Source: Chondrosia reniformis (lineage: Eukaryota; Porifera; Demospongiae; Chondrillida; Chondrillidae). Taken from it: DNA of 64,000 nt. The stretch lies in the NCBI GenBank assembly GCA_947172415.1, contig OX359189.1, forward strand, positions 7,640,501 through 7,704,500. Direction: 5' to 3'. Positions 11,899-25,212 of this stretch are shown here, piece after piece. The notes below the pieces were generated by a model that was not told the origin of the DNA, ran no database searches, and saw nothing but the letters and a program-made list of their open reading frames with translations. The first letter of the stretch is position 1; each line of letters starts with the position of its first letter. Made by a program: the position numbers and the translations under genes.

Positions 11899-14800
11899 CT
11901 AATTTATAGAATATAGTTTAGTGAGTGTTTTCTTCAACAATTCAATAAACTTGAAGACATCATAATAGGAATTGACCAATGGAAATGGAGCAACTCTCAT
12001 TATATTTGGTTCTCTAGTGTCAACCTACAATTGGAGGACATATACAAAGAATTAGGCACCAACTCAAACCTTTATCTTTGTAATAATATTCTTACAATAA
12101 TTCCCATTTTCTTAAACTCTCTATGCACTCCTTGGACAGGAAAGGGGAACCTCAAAGATAGTTGACTGCCTCTTGCTCTTGGGTTTCGTGGAGTTATAAT
12201 TTCAACATACACTAAATGGGATATTAGTAAAACAGTTTATACTTGCTGCATGCCATATATGGTGTTTGAGTGCAAGTGTTTAATAATTGCACATAGTACA
12301 AGACAAGTTTGATAAAATAAAAATATGTCAAAAAGCTGTATCAGAGATACGTATATATATGTGATGGAATAAAATGATGACGACATTGAAGATCATATTA
12401 ATTAGTAGTCGTGAGCTTATCTGTAGCAATCCACGATTCACAATAGAACGTTTCGGTCGATGGACCTTCATCAGCTTAAAACAAATAACACGTAATTAAC
12501 AGATTTAGGATCAGCTCTAGATTTTGATCTTAAACTTTCCTATTTATCATACATTAACTTAGTCATAACAGGCTCTAAGTACAACAGTCTAAAGAATGAT
12601 ATCTACTTACCATTGTCGTTTTCTTCTTTTCTACGCTTGGTCTTTGGTTCATCTTCGTCTGGTTTACCAAAGCAGATGTCAATCAACATTTCCAAGTATG
12701 CTGTCAGTAGAAGTGATTTTTCCCTGATCTTTGACATTGTTGCTTTAGTAAACACCTATGGATGTTTAAATGGAAAGATAGTCAACTGCAACATACTTGT
12801 GCAAAGGCTATGTGATAATGGATAGTGTTATGGATAATCAATTACGCCATACCAGCCAAGTGACCAATGTCTTATCTTGGCTTTAAGAAGTTTACATATC
12901 CATATATATCAATGCAGGAATACACACTTAAATGAAATGGAATAAATTGACACAGACTACAGCATATGCATATAAATTATTTTAGATTTAGATTTTAGCT
13001 GTCCCTTATAGACAGGTGACTCACCTCCAAAGAAGCAATCACTCCAGCTGCTGAAAATGGAGATGCATTGGACATCTGGAAACCACCAGCTCCTGGAACC
13101 AGATCCAAATCTAGAAATTTAGAATCAAACAGCAAGACCATATAACCTTCAACTCCTACATATGCTCCTCTCTACAAAATAATGTTATCTGGCACATCAC
13201 ATGACCCATCAGATCACATAATATATCACATGACATGTCACATGACACATCACATGTGCATTAAAAAGTAACATTCTGTACTTACTGTTAGTCATTTCAA
13301 ATCTGGTATCCATCTTGTGAGCCCACCAGCCAATCATTCTGGGAATATCAAAGTTGTTGGCATGTTTCTCATGCACAAAGAATCCCCCCACACTCCCAGC
13401 TCCTCCAGATAGGTACTGCATGCAGGACACCATATATACATACCTACATGCATACCTACATGCATACCTACATGCACTGTGGTATATCCCTCTGTGTATT
13501 TCTGAATCTATATGCTCCCTAAAATAAATAAATTTGCTGTAAGGTGCTTATCTCACCTTATAAGTGCACCAGCAGGCCACGTCTACGTCCCAATCATGCA
13601 TTTGAAGAGGGACATTCCCCACTGCATGTGCGAGGTCAAACCCGACATAACATCCCTCCTTATGGCCCGCCTCAGTGATGGCCTTCATGTCAAAGAGCTG
13701 GCCAGAAAAGTAGTGAACACCTGAGGAAGGTGATACAGGGGATTTTTAACTCAAATTACTTGAGTTCAGTATATCCTTCAAAGACTGAATTTACAAGCCT
13801 ACATTAAGCTGAACACTAACTGCTTAAAGAATCAAATATATGTAGATAGTTATATTATACGTATTATATTATCGATAGGCTCACTCATAGATTAACTAAA
13901 TGACATCTTATCATTTATTGCATAAGGAAAAAAAAGTTATTATTAAAGTGTCATGTACCTATATGAAAAATCTAAGATACCATTTTCCTACATGCTATGC
14001 TTATTCCGTAAAAAGCCTATAGGGGAACTAAACCTGAAGAGAGCTTTGGATGAAGATACAGAAGTCTTTTCTTCCTTCTTTTCCTTTCTTTCATCTTCTT
14101 CTCCACTGGGTCATATATGTACTTTTAAGAAACACAAAGCTAAGCAGGGTCCCTGAGTCACTGTAAATTTATATTACAACTCTTCAAGATTATCTACTCT
14201 TAACTCTTAACTCTCTTATAATTATAATAATGTACGTACCACTAAATAGTATTAGAGCAATGGACTCTCCTTCTTTAGCAATCACATCCAAAATGTCTTC
14301 TGTCTTCCACGTCTCCTCCCCCTACAGGCACACATTATGGTACGTATAACTGATACAGGAGGTATATATATATTTGAGCATCAGCAGCACTTCAAAAAAC
14401 AGAAATTGGGATGTTTCGACCCTCAGATCTTCTTCAGCAATGTACGCAACAAATACACGTTATTAAACAATTCATGTACATAGTATAATCATTTTACAAA
14501 TTAAAAATAGCTGTAAAAGTAATTTTCAGTAACACAATGCAATTTAATAAGTATGAAAATACCACTTAATAGTGTTGGGCGGTATTGAAAACTACAGTCA
14601 CAATAATCATGTGTGTGAAATATCATAACTATTGCACTATCGTGAAATTGAAACACCGGCAGAATAATTCCAGAACCACGTACGTGCAAGCCTGATATGA
14701 CAAGATGGCTGAAGTCGTTATAGCACTAGTCTAGAGTGGATACACGACTCGTGAAGAAACCATGAGCTGTCCTCTAATGGTATGAAGTTTTTCCCATTTT

Positions 14801-17161
14801 TAAAAGTCTACAAGTGTAATTAACTAAAAACCAGTACCATATTCCTAATCTAAAAAAGTGGATGAATGAAGCCTTGTACGATCAGGAACCAAAAATAAAC
14901 AAAAAATAAAGAGTTTACAAAGAATTAAAAGTAGATAATATATACATATACCTGTGACACTTGTAAACTTAAAGAAAGTGTGAATACTCCAGAATTGTGT
15001 GCATATTAAGCTAATCACTCACAAAAATGTATTAACCTACCTCTTTTGGCTCAACACAGAGCAGTGCATCCTTAGGGTTGTAACCATGGAAACGGATTTG
15101 ACTCTCAAATGCATACTACAAGGTTCCAAAAATAGTAGTAATACGGACGTTTTGGTCCGTAGACATGATAGTTATTGAGCTTTCCATCGCGTGTGAAACA
15201 ATTAACTTATTTCTGGATGTTTTGGTCCATAGACCTTCATCAGTTGAATAATACAATTTGATTAGTTGTATGTGACCAGACATATTGTTTCTTTAACTTT
15301 AATCTTTGAGGGCACATGTGTATACATACATATACCATACCAGTGGCAACAGTAACGAGATGTGTGTTATATTGGTATGGAAGGTTACTCACATGATCCG
15401 AAGGGAAAGCCTTTGCTTCACATAATATCTTGTATCTTGTTGGAGTTGGACGATAGAATGCCACCTACATATAAGTAAGTATATAAGACATGCCAAGGAT
15501 TCACAAACGAGATTCCCAGGGTCACTGATGAAGGGTGGCATTCCCAGAAACAGCTGTCTGGCACAGTGGAGCAGAAGAAGAAAGAAATGAAAAGACTCCA
15601 GGACCTAAATTTTCATCCAAAGCTCTCTCCAGGTTTAGTTACCTGTAGGCTTTTTTACAGAGTAGGCATAGCATGTAGGACAATGGTGTACTACAGTAGA
15701 TTTTTCATGCACAGGTCAAATCCAGCTTAAAATACTTGCATAATAACTGGTCCAGTGGAGAAGAAGAAGGAGAATATTCTCATCCAAAGCTTTCACTAAC
15801 TATAGGTCTTTTACTCTAAAGTTAATGTAGCAGCTTGAAAATGGTGTGTTAGATTATTCATGCAAGAAGACAAAATGAAAATTGACGGAATATATCTCTA
15901 CTTTAGAGTAAAAGGCCTAAACCTACGTATAGCAGTATCTAGTCAGAACAAACTGTATACTAGTAATCTAAACCATCATTTTCCTGTATACTATGTCTAT
16001 TCTACAGTAAAAGGCCTTTTACTGTAGGGAACTAAATCTAGCAGAATATGTATACCAAACATGCAATCAAATAACCACTTACCAAGCCCTGATGAAGATT
16101 GACGGTAAGACTGTTCATCAGAATGACCTCCTCTTTCTTAGCTCCCACAATTTCAGCCATCTTATCTCTGGTCAGCTCTTCAACAAATGCCCAGGGTAAT
16201 TCTCCAGTTAGGTGGCCACATACACCTCTGCAGAAAAACAACAGCAGGGTGGTAATATAGATCTACGTTATAGGAGGGACATGGACCAATTATCATATCT
16301 ATATATACTGTGGCCATTTAGCCATACCTATAATATAAAATGGCTGCCGCCTGTCTGGATAAAGAAGTAGATAATACAGAATTGCCAGATTTCTTTGAGG
16401 GGGGCAGAGGGGACATTCCCCTCTTAAAATATTTTGTCCCCCTTGAATGCCAATTTTAATAGCTACCATACTGAACTAGGTTGCGATCTCAAATATTAAT
16501 AGTTTCTATACTCTAAACCGTGATATTTCTAAGACAAGTCCTCCAAAGCTCATTAGATGCAGATGAATCTTACTTTTTAGACCACTTGTCCAATTCCCGT
16601 GTCATGATGTCATGTGTCTTGTTCACCATCAACCCAAGTGAGTTTGAACAAAGATAGAGACAGGGGTCCTCACCATTCATATCTGCACACCAAATGGAGG
16701 AGGAAGATAATGAGAAAAAGCCATACTACATTTTGTCAATTGTCTGTCAAACTAATACTTTGACTGAGTGTTTTTGGTAAAGTCTTAAATTGCCTGATTA
16801 GTAGTTGTTCCAGCATAAAAATGTAATGAACACCTGCAATCAGGCCTTGGATGTTCCACGAAATAATGGTCTGGCTGCATGAGACTAGCTGGGGCGCGGG
16901 AGAGTAATCTCATGTAGCTATCTTGCAGTCATATTATACTATAGCGATAGAATACTGACCATCAGGAATTTTGCCATCCAAAATCTCAGAAAGCGTTGGA
17001 ATACTAAATTCTGTTTTAAAGTCACTTAATTCATCTTTCTCGTCAAGGAGCCTGCAAAATTTCTCATCCGTGATCTCTAGATCATTTTCCTGGGCTAGCT
17101 TCTCCAAGCATGTTTGCGGATAATCCAGGGCTTTAGAGTCATTCTGTTTGACGGAAGCCAT
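11899..17161 (-). CDS. KYNU: kynureninase
   Basis: Twelve exons: 17161-16960, 16682-16574, 16227-16083, 15464-15393, 15115-15041, 14321-14240, 13720-13557, 13415-13286, 13110-13025, 12755-12611, 12211-12096, 12024-11899. They total 1452 bases, 483 residues, close to the human protein (465). The enzyme is a PLP-dependent cytosolic hydrolase of tryptophan breakdown that cleaves kynurenine and 3-hydroxykynurenine to anthranilates and alanine. Visible landmarks are [50 protein letters not shown] and [13 protein letters not shown]. Lys283, the last codon of exon 7, corresponds to the PLP Schiff-base lysine. An in-frame ATG six codons upstream (17179) would add MCNLRK; I prefer MASVKQ but cannot exclude the longer form. 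Confidence 0.95.
13950..16040. repeat. cluster of dispersed repeat copies in kynureninase introns
   Basis: Several diverged copies of one family sit here: about 13957-14110 and 15960-16035 (reverse), 15590-15710 and 15765-15868 (forward). Core words are cctcatccaaagctctcac, tttagttccctataggc and ggcatagcatgtagga, then a ttagattattcatg end. Adjacent stretches (about 15520-15580) carry a companion motif, cagaaacagctgtctggcac. Other copies lie near 985-1115, 20795-20940, 31287-31400, 33480-33560 and 48990-49080. Confidence 0.7.
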
Positions 17162-17440
17162 CTTTCGAAGATTGCACAAGAATTAACGATGATTATGGCT
17201 TATTGGGGAGGACCCATACGTCGCACTCAAAAGCATCCAGAACATCATTCACGAATACATTATTCATTATATTTGAGACACTGTGATCTTGCTGATACTT
17301 TTTTTATAACACATCACTTGATTTTCTGTAAATTTCAAAATAATGATGTGTTAGTTCTCTCTTTAGATTTTACAGATGCAGTTCATTAAATCAAAAACTT
17401 TAATAAAAACTTGTCTGCAACCATAAAAGAGCTGCGCATT

Positions 17441-19615
17441 CTACATTATAGAGCAGTTCTCTGCATTTGGCAAAGGTGGCTGGGGAAATTCAAACGGCAT
17501 TTCACCCTGTAGAAATAATATCAAGGAAACTCTTAAATGTAGAGACTTCAACTACTCACAACTGCTCATAGTTCACTCCCAACACTTACATTTTGTCCAA
17601 GCAGTTCTTCAGGAGGTTGCCCAAGACTTTGAAGCTACCAAGAAAAATTTAGAAATTATTTTTGGTTGAAAGCAAGTCAATTATTATTCAGTTACAATGA
17701 ATGCTAACAATACCTTGTGCATCATCTCCAATATCTTCTCAAATCTAGCATGTTGGACTTCGCTGGAATCCTCCTTCTTCTCCCTCTCGTACTCCTCACA
17801 CACTCCCTTCATAACCTGAAACTGCTCAGAATAGCGAGTTAGGTCATCCTTAGAGAGAGATTCCTTGTGTTTTGCCAGCCAATCAGGATACTGCATAAGC
17901 AGGTGAACGCATCTCATTAGCCCAAAGACCCATTTTAAATTTAATTAGCCCAAAGACCCATTTTGAATTTAAATTTAAGTAACACAGTCTTACTTGCTGG
18001 CAGAAATCCTTCAAAGGTGGATATAGGATTTCCTTTGACAGTAGACTGCCCATCATCTTTTCCATCATAGCCAGTAAACCATCCTCTGTTGCCATGGCAC
18101 TGCCACCACCATCTCCGCCCACATTCAAGCCACTAAACATCTGTGAAAAGTCATCATTCTACATGGCAAATACAACATACATACGTACAAATGTGTATGT
18201 ACATATGTACACATGTGTATGTTAAAGTTCCCTGACATAGTTATATAGCAATAGAGAAAATCTATACTTAAGCTGATCTATAATGGATATGAAGCCTGTG
18301 ATAGGCTAGACGTTGCGCAATCACTTGTTTTAAGTATTCGATTTGGTCAACTCAATTAAATGCCAATGTGCCCTGTGATATATACATATGTAACAGCCCA
18401 TATAATGTACCTTTCCGACATTTTCCATATTCTTTTGTAACTGTCTGATTGCTTCATCTAAAGTACTATCTAAGTTTGACTGTTTAGAAGTGTCACTCTT
18501 CTTCTCCTCTGTTGAAGAGGATAGATCCATAGGTACTTCCCCCTCTGGTACTGAGCCATTACAGCTTTGCTGGGATTTCCCCTTGACATCTGAGTTGTTT
18601 TGGTCTGGTTTGACTTCCTTTTTCTGTTGACCTGAAGATGCTTCTCCAGACTCTTTGAAATTGTCCTTTGCCAAACTATCTAACTGCTTTGCTAACTCAG
18701 GATTGTCTTGCGATAACACCTGTAAGGCTTCCTTCATCTGTGCCTCAGCATTTTTGGCAAACTCTTCAGTAAATATCTCATCAAAGCCGTCCTTATCACC
18801 CATTGGGGGGAGATCAGCTTCTCCCATATCACAGAAGAGGTCCTTGAGGAACTGTCTTTGGAAGTCGTGCGAGTCTTTTCTTGGTCTCTTTGGAGAAGTC
18901 TCCTTGGTGTCGGGGACATGTCTACCAAACTCTCCAAGTGCACCTTATAACAGAGAGAGACAATACTAAAGCAGTCAATAACCAAAGTGATACTCAAACC
19001 ACAAGTATTTTAATCAATCTCTGACATAATTAAGAGGGAAAACATGCAAACGATAATTGCTGGAAATCCAGTCTCCACAGTATATAGTCCAATGAAATCA
19101 GACCTTTTCATTGCGCAATCACCGTCAGTCGATAAGGTCTAATTTCATCAGACTAGTCCACAGCTCTGCCACTTAGCTAAGCCTACCACAAAAATGCCCC
19201 ACCACATAAAATGAGCCCATTTATTAACTGCATTTCTTATAATCACGATAGCTAATCACCTGTAAACCCGCTTATTAAATAATAAAAATAAAATATGCAA
19301 TCGTTCAAGTGTTTACTACACCTGGCTTCATATAATAATGTAGCTCTGTGACATCTTATACAATACAAATGTAATAACAGTACACGCAACTTTATCAAAT
19401 CACAGCTACTACTACTTTGTAGAATGAAATAAATCTCAAATGACAAACACAACCAATAATGCCTTGCAGACACGCTAATACTGTGCATGCGTTCTGTTAT
19501 GATTAATCGTGCCCGTACTATCTAATAGATCATCCAATTCCTCATCTTCAACAAGTACATCACTCTCTTTCTTATTTTTCTCAGCGCAAGCGCCACCTTC
19601 TTGCTTTTCTGCCAT
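17441..19615 (-). CDS. PEX19: peroxin-19, peroxisomal membrane protein chaperone
   Basis: Six exons: 19615-19519, 18943-18411, 18140-17994, 17890-17714, 17634-17590, 17506-17441. They give 1065 bases and 354 residues (human 299). PEX19 binds newly made peroxisomal membrane proteins in the cytosol and docks on PEX3. The N-terminus has the acidic ELDDLLDSALGEFG segment, like the human PEX3-binding helix (LLESALDDF). The middle is longer than usual and rich in Ser, Gln and acidic residues. The C-terminal cargo-binding domain is clear: LLSKEILYPPLKDFCQQ, then YPDWLAKHKESLS and LGQPPEELLG. The last four residues are CSIM, a CAAX farnesylation box in the same place as human CLIM. Its start is 248 bases from the LRRC58-like start on the other strand. 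Confidence 0.95.
19089..19162. repeat. palindromic dispersed element
   Basis: In PEX19 intron 1: an outer inverted pair (aatgaaatcagacc and ggtctaatttcatcaga) encloses ttgcgcaatcaccgtcagtc. A related element is at about 25739-25870 in a POFUT1 intron, where the words tgatgaaatcagaccc, gtgcaatcaccg and gtcgataagg recur. It resembles a small non-autonomous DNA transposon. Confidence 0.6.
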
Positions 19616-19863
19616 TTTACCGTATTATCGATAAGTATACAAAAGTTTTAATATCGAGTGATCAGTCGGAAAGCACGCAGCAGTGACGTCACACATCAGC
19701 AACCAAGATCATGTGGGGCCGGCTGATCACATGTGTTTAGATAGAATTCCCGGTACGTATATGATGAAATGCAGAGCTATAGTATATATGTGCGATAAAA
19801 GGTTAAGTAGAAAATATAAAAGTTCTATGAAAGATCTGAAGAAGACGAAGAAACTTTTATAAA
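19616..19863. promoter_or_regulatory. shared head-to-head promoter with a full CRE
   Basis: 248 bases separate the divergent starts of PEX19 (minus) and the LRRC58-like gene (plus). A palindromic TGACGTCA (cyclic-AMP response element type) is at 19684-19691, and CACATG/CATGTG E-box-like words lie around 19710-19735. A bidirectional promoter is inferred from the spacing. Confidence 0.5.
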
Positions 19864-22800
19864 ATGTCCGATAGTCTGAGGAGTAGAGAACCGATAATTT
19901 TACTGACTGACGCAGCTGCATCAGTGAACATCCGGGTCGAGGAGACCAGAGAAGATGAAATTGACCTCTCTGGGAGGTCTCTTCGCTACGTGCCCACACG
20001 TGAAGAGATAATTAAACTTTCGCCAGTTGATTTGAACAATGTTACGAAGCTCAACTTGTCAAAGAACTCCATTAGTGAATTATCAATCGAGCTTGTCTCT
20101 CTTTTTCCAAATCTGGTTGAATTGGACTGCTCAAATAACGATCTCAAGGAGGTTCCAGCCTTCATATGCAGACTGAAAAAGCTAAAGATCTTAAATCTTA
20201 AAGTTAACCGATTAACTAGCACTTCGTTTCCGGATTCAATGGACACGTTGACCTCTCTTCGACACTTAAATTTGAGTGGCAATCGAATAGACGTCATTCC
20301 AGAAGTTCTGCTCAGATTGACCGACCTGGAGAGCCTGCATCTAGGAGCCAACGCCATCACCGAACTGCCCTCTGAAATCGGCAACTTTCAAAAGTAAATA
20401 AGTTGTGAATAGCTCCATTCCCCCTAATGAAAAATCTAATATTCAATATCCTGTGTATAAACTAGTATAACGTTTGGACTGGATGTAGCAAGATACACTA
20501 GATCATTGTCTTAGGAAGGCCTTTAGTAGACATTGATAGACACTTAAATATTAGTCATTTTGTTTGTTGAGATATTCTGGTATGTTGGAGTCATTGCTAT
20601 GAGAATGTGATGTGGTAATTTAGTGGTAATGTACTACAGGTTTATGAACAAGCTCTACTCACTAATAAGTAGAATGTAAGAATTGGATTTCCTAGATTGT
20701 ATCTATGATTATATACTTCCAGTCTCTCAAAGTGATAATAGTTAATGAAACAGTTGTGGTTTGAATATCACTATTCTCTTGAAAGAGAAATAGGAAGGGG
20801 AAAAGTCTTGTATCCTCATCCAATGCTCTCACTAGTTTTAGTTCCCTATAGGCCCATTACTCTTGATGTAGCAACAGATCGAAGATGTCCCATCTATAGA
20901 CATAGAATATGGAAGATGGTATATTAGATTATTCACGCAAAACCTCTCAAAATGGACCACCTCCGAGACCTGGGAAAGCCATAACTCTTTACACCTGTGT
21001 ATCCAACTGCTTACAGAATAAGATTGTGATATTGGAAATAGAAAGAGCACGTTTCAGAAGTATTTGAAGACCTACTTAATATGGTCATATTTGTACTTGT
21101 TTTGTGTATAAACTTTAGAGATGGTACAATTCAGATTACAGTTGATAATACCAAACAGCATTTTGGTAATTGGACATGGATAAACAATTAGAACTAGCTA
21201 AAATATTAAATGTATTAAATGTAAATATTATGTATATATAACTATATAGGATGACCTCCAGTGTGGGAGTTTTATATCCTTATATGGTAGATTGATATTG
21301 ATAATTGTATCTATTTAGCACATATGAATCTTTTCTACCAGCTTTTCTTTCACAGATTTCTTCACACAAGACCATATTAAATATATATTATGATCACACT
21401 TGTGAACAAGTTTTTGATTTCCTTATCTTTATGGTCTCTGAGGTCAGCCAATATTTTATAAGAAAGGAAAGTGTGTTTATCACAGGATTCTCTAGTTCAC
21501 TAGTAGCTGGTTTCATTTTGGTGACAGACTGAGCTAATTAACCCTGTCATAAATTAATTAGATGGTGATCAGATTACTAAATGGAAATGTTTGCTCCAGG
21601 GATTTAAAACACAATAGTTTTAAGCATAACCCTTTTGTGTGGTGACTATCACCTAGCTATTCTACAAATCTCAATGAGATCAGATCAAACTTCCTTTTTG
21701 AAACATTTTGCCTAGGTACATAAGTATGTATACTGTAGCAATGAGCAAATGTATCCTTCTTACTGAGTAGCATTAAAGAGACCAGCTCAGGTACAAGCTT
21801 TATATCCTGACCTCTGTTCTGAGTAAAGATAACTCTTAATAGTTACTGTATGTGAATACTTGAACAATGAATAATATGATTTCTAAATTCTGGAAATAAG
21901 ATTGAAGGTTAAAGTCACCATACCTTATTCTATATCTTGTTTAAGACCTGTAAAATTGGGACTCACTTAATCACTTATAGTTGGCTACACAAGGCCAAAT
22001 AGTAGCTAGGCACAGCATATGTTGGTCTCGATTATAAGATAAGACCTTCACCACTGTATCACTGATTAGCTAGGCATCTACATATTCTAAATATGTAAAT
22101 GATTGATTATCTTAATATTCATACATTGTATATTAATTTACTTGAACAATTCAGTGGGGAAATTCAAGAAACAGATGAATAGAACATACATCAATTAGGG
22201 ATTTTACTGTGTGTATATATGCTGTATATATGGTAATGCATGGTAATACCCTATTGGTGTATATTTGAACACAAATGACTCCATTTTCAACTACTGTATT
22301 CAAGCACTGTTTCAATATCCTGTATGAAATATTGTGCTCATTGTCTACTGATGACTATAATAATACGACATCTATTATTTCACACATCCCTTTCACTCTA
22401 CTCCTCATGCAGCCTTCAACACTTGTACCTTGGTGGAAATAAATTAGAGGAAATTACTCCTGAGATAGGACGGCTAAGTAGGATCCAATCCTTGGCACTC
22501 TGTGACAATAGACTTAAATCACTTCCAAATGAAATCACCAACCTAGTTCAATTAAGATCACTTCAGCTTCACACTAACCAGCTACAGACACTCCCCAGAG
22601 GTCTCTTGGAACTAGAGAATATCATATCACTTAGCCTTAGGGAAAACCCCTTAGTCGTGCGGTTTGTGAAAGAGATGAAGTTTCAACTTCCTTCATTGCA
22701 AGAGCTGGTCGGTAGGGTATTACGAAACAACAAGGTCATTTATCAGTACAGTCAAGTGTTACCACCTCACTTAGTAAGGTTAGCTTAACACATTCTGACA

Positions 22801-23697
22801 CTCCTTTTCATAGGACAAAGTCAGCTACAAGTAACACTCTATTTTAAACTGCCTTGGACCAATTAGTACTTTGTTATCATAAAACTTATAATGATACCAA
22901 AGGAGTGAATGTATTATATTTTAGGTGTTCTGTATATGTCTGAGATATGTTATATATCAACAAATAACATGAATTTTACAATAAATTATTTGAATGAGAA
23001 TAGAGATATGTTATATATCAACGAATACCATGAATTTTACAATAAATTATTTGAATGAGAATAGTAACACCTAAAATTAAAATACAGTATTAAAAAATAA
23101 AATTAAAATTTATAACAGGTGGATAAAATATAAAGTTATGAATGTTAATGTTATATATTGAATCTATAGTGTATGTTACCAATTGTACATATTTGGGAGT
23201 TTTCTCTTGACCAACATGTTGAGAAAGTGTATTTTATATCTGTACTCCTTATCTGCTAATAAGAAAACCACAAGCATTTCAATAATGATGATACCTTTGA
23301 GATGGTCTATCTCTAGTCTTTTGAGCATCTACAGAAGAAATCCTTATCATCTAATTTTATAGTTTATAATTCTTGGAATAATTCTACTAGTTTTTTCTTT
23401 TGTTCTACAGTATTTGAATATAATAAGCAAGCAAATGATTTTCCTAATATATTTTCCTGTAGTTATCTGGATTCCGCCAAACATTGTGACAATCCGAACT
23501 GCACAGGATTCTATTTTGAATCAAATATTCAAAAAGTGAAATTTGCAGACTTTTGTGGCAAATACAGAGTTCCTTTCCTTCACTACATCTGCTCAGAGGT
23601 CTGTGAAGCCGATGTGTCCACCAATGGCTCACAATCCTCCCCTGATACCAGTGAAGATGAGACCGATCACAGACTAAGAAAAGTGCTCCTAGGGTGA
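19864..23697 (+). CDS. LRRC58: leucine-rich repeat protein, LRRC58-like
   Basis: Three exons: 19864-20393, 22413-22778, 23463-23697; 1131 bases, 376 residues, matching the roughly 370-residue vertebrate protein. The first two exons encode successive leucine-rich repeats (KLNLSKNSISELS, ELDCSNNDLKEVP, HLNLSGNRIDVIP, SLHLGANAITELP, LYLGGNKLEEITPEIG, LALCDNRLKSLP, LQLHTNQLQTLP). The third encodes the family's C-terminal cysteine module: SAKHCDNPNCTGFYFES, VKFADFCGKYRVPFLHYIC. That module, not just the repeats, is what points to LRRC58. There is no signal peptide or membrane segment, so the protein is intracellular, with a presumed protein-binding role. The long first intron (2.0 kb) carries a dispersed repeat copy near 20795-20940. 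Confidence 0.85.
22919..23076. repeat. 61-bp tandem duplication inside an 11-bp inverted repeat
   Basis: Two 61-base units (22942-23002 and 23003-23063) differ at only a few positions. They are bracketed by ttttaggtgtt (22919-22929) and its complement aacacctaaaa (23066-23076). The structure sits in the second intron of the LRRC58-like gene. Confidence 0.85.
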
Positions 23698-23940
23698 TTA
23701 ATAATATTAGTGAATTCTTTTTTGCATCTCAAGATGCTATCAATTTTACAATACAGCAAAACAAAGATTTTCTTCCTCTTTTGCACTGCACAAAAGCACC
23801 TTATTTACTGTATATTATTGCTGACAGTGTATATAGATGGACCTTCCGGTCGATATGTCCAATTATTACTGAATTATGGTCGAGGCTTCTTGCGTAATAC
23901 ATTGGAAAGATTTCAGCTGATTGCGTAATAAGCAACGGCC

Positions 23941-25171
23941 ATGCATTCTACCTTCAAAATCTCTATTTTCAGATTTTTAATCTCGTCCTTAGTTTTGTGT
24001 AGTGTTAGTCTTTGTGATGAGCTGGCGGTTGGTTTAGGCGGACAAGAGCCCATTACTGTTGGCATAGCAACGTCGGACTCGCCGAAGTGGGATGAGAAAG
24101 GCTACGTATTGTTTTGTTTATGCATGGGTTAGTTGCAAAAGGCGGGCGGTCTGCACGCCCTATAGCTATTGTTGTATACCTATGTGCGTATTCATTATTT
24201 TAGGAAGGTTTGGAAATCAGGCGTCACATTTCTTGGGTGCCTTGGCGTACGCAAAGAAGCTGGACCGGACGTTTGTCGTTCCACCATTCATAACCTATGT
24301 GAGTCCGACATTAGAGTACCTCATATAGATCAATCAATCATATACATACTCTTATGCCTTGACCATCCAGTTACCTCTACATTAATATCGATTCTTCGAT
24401 TCTGATCTGTACTATGGTATTTTAAAACTGAATATGATGACCCTTGTATTTTATATATTATAGTGACTCGTGGGCCCAGTCTGGCCTAGTGCATACATCA
24501 TATTTTGATTTGCACGTGTCACTCTAATATTATTATATAATATACATATATGGTGTCTTCTCTCTCTCTCTCCATCTCATGATTTTTCCTATATATTATT
24601 ATACAGAACAGTCTATATTCCTATAGTAGCTGATAACATTTTAAGTATTTTTTACTGTATGTAACAGCAACCTCCTACTGAGAAGAGCTGCATGATGAAC
24701 TGATTGATTGATGTATGGTGTATGGTAGTTTGTGTGGTGGTTCTACCAGTCAAATGACTTATTTAGAATGATACTTATATTAATAATCCAAACACCGTTT
24801 TCCTAAATATATGGGTGACATCAAGACGAGACTGAGGGAAATACAAAAGGCTAGACTCTTTCCTAGATTTTGTTACTTTGGGATGACCTAGAGAACTTTG
24901 ATTGAGGATGTAGTTTCATACCGAACCAAATTTTCTTTCTTTTTTCCACTGGGACAGACAGCTGTTTCTGGGAATTCCATCCTCCATCAGTGGTTCTGGG
25001 ACGTTGTTAGTATTTTATCATACACTCCATCTCCCAAGTGAGGACTAGCTCCAGCTGTAGGTCTATCTGCTCTTGGGTGACCCAAGTCAGCATTCATTAT
25101 CTATGGGCAGTGGGCTGTTGTGGATATAAGGATGAACATATACAGTTTGATATATTATTATTATTATTATT

Positions 25172-25212
<41 letters not shown>

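Noticed and set aside
18655-18997. Open frames of 104 codons (+) and 87 codons (-) over the main PEX19 exon
   Set aside because: They are in other frames of a well-supported coding exon and have no family features.
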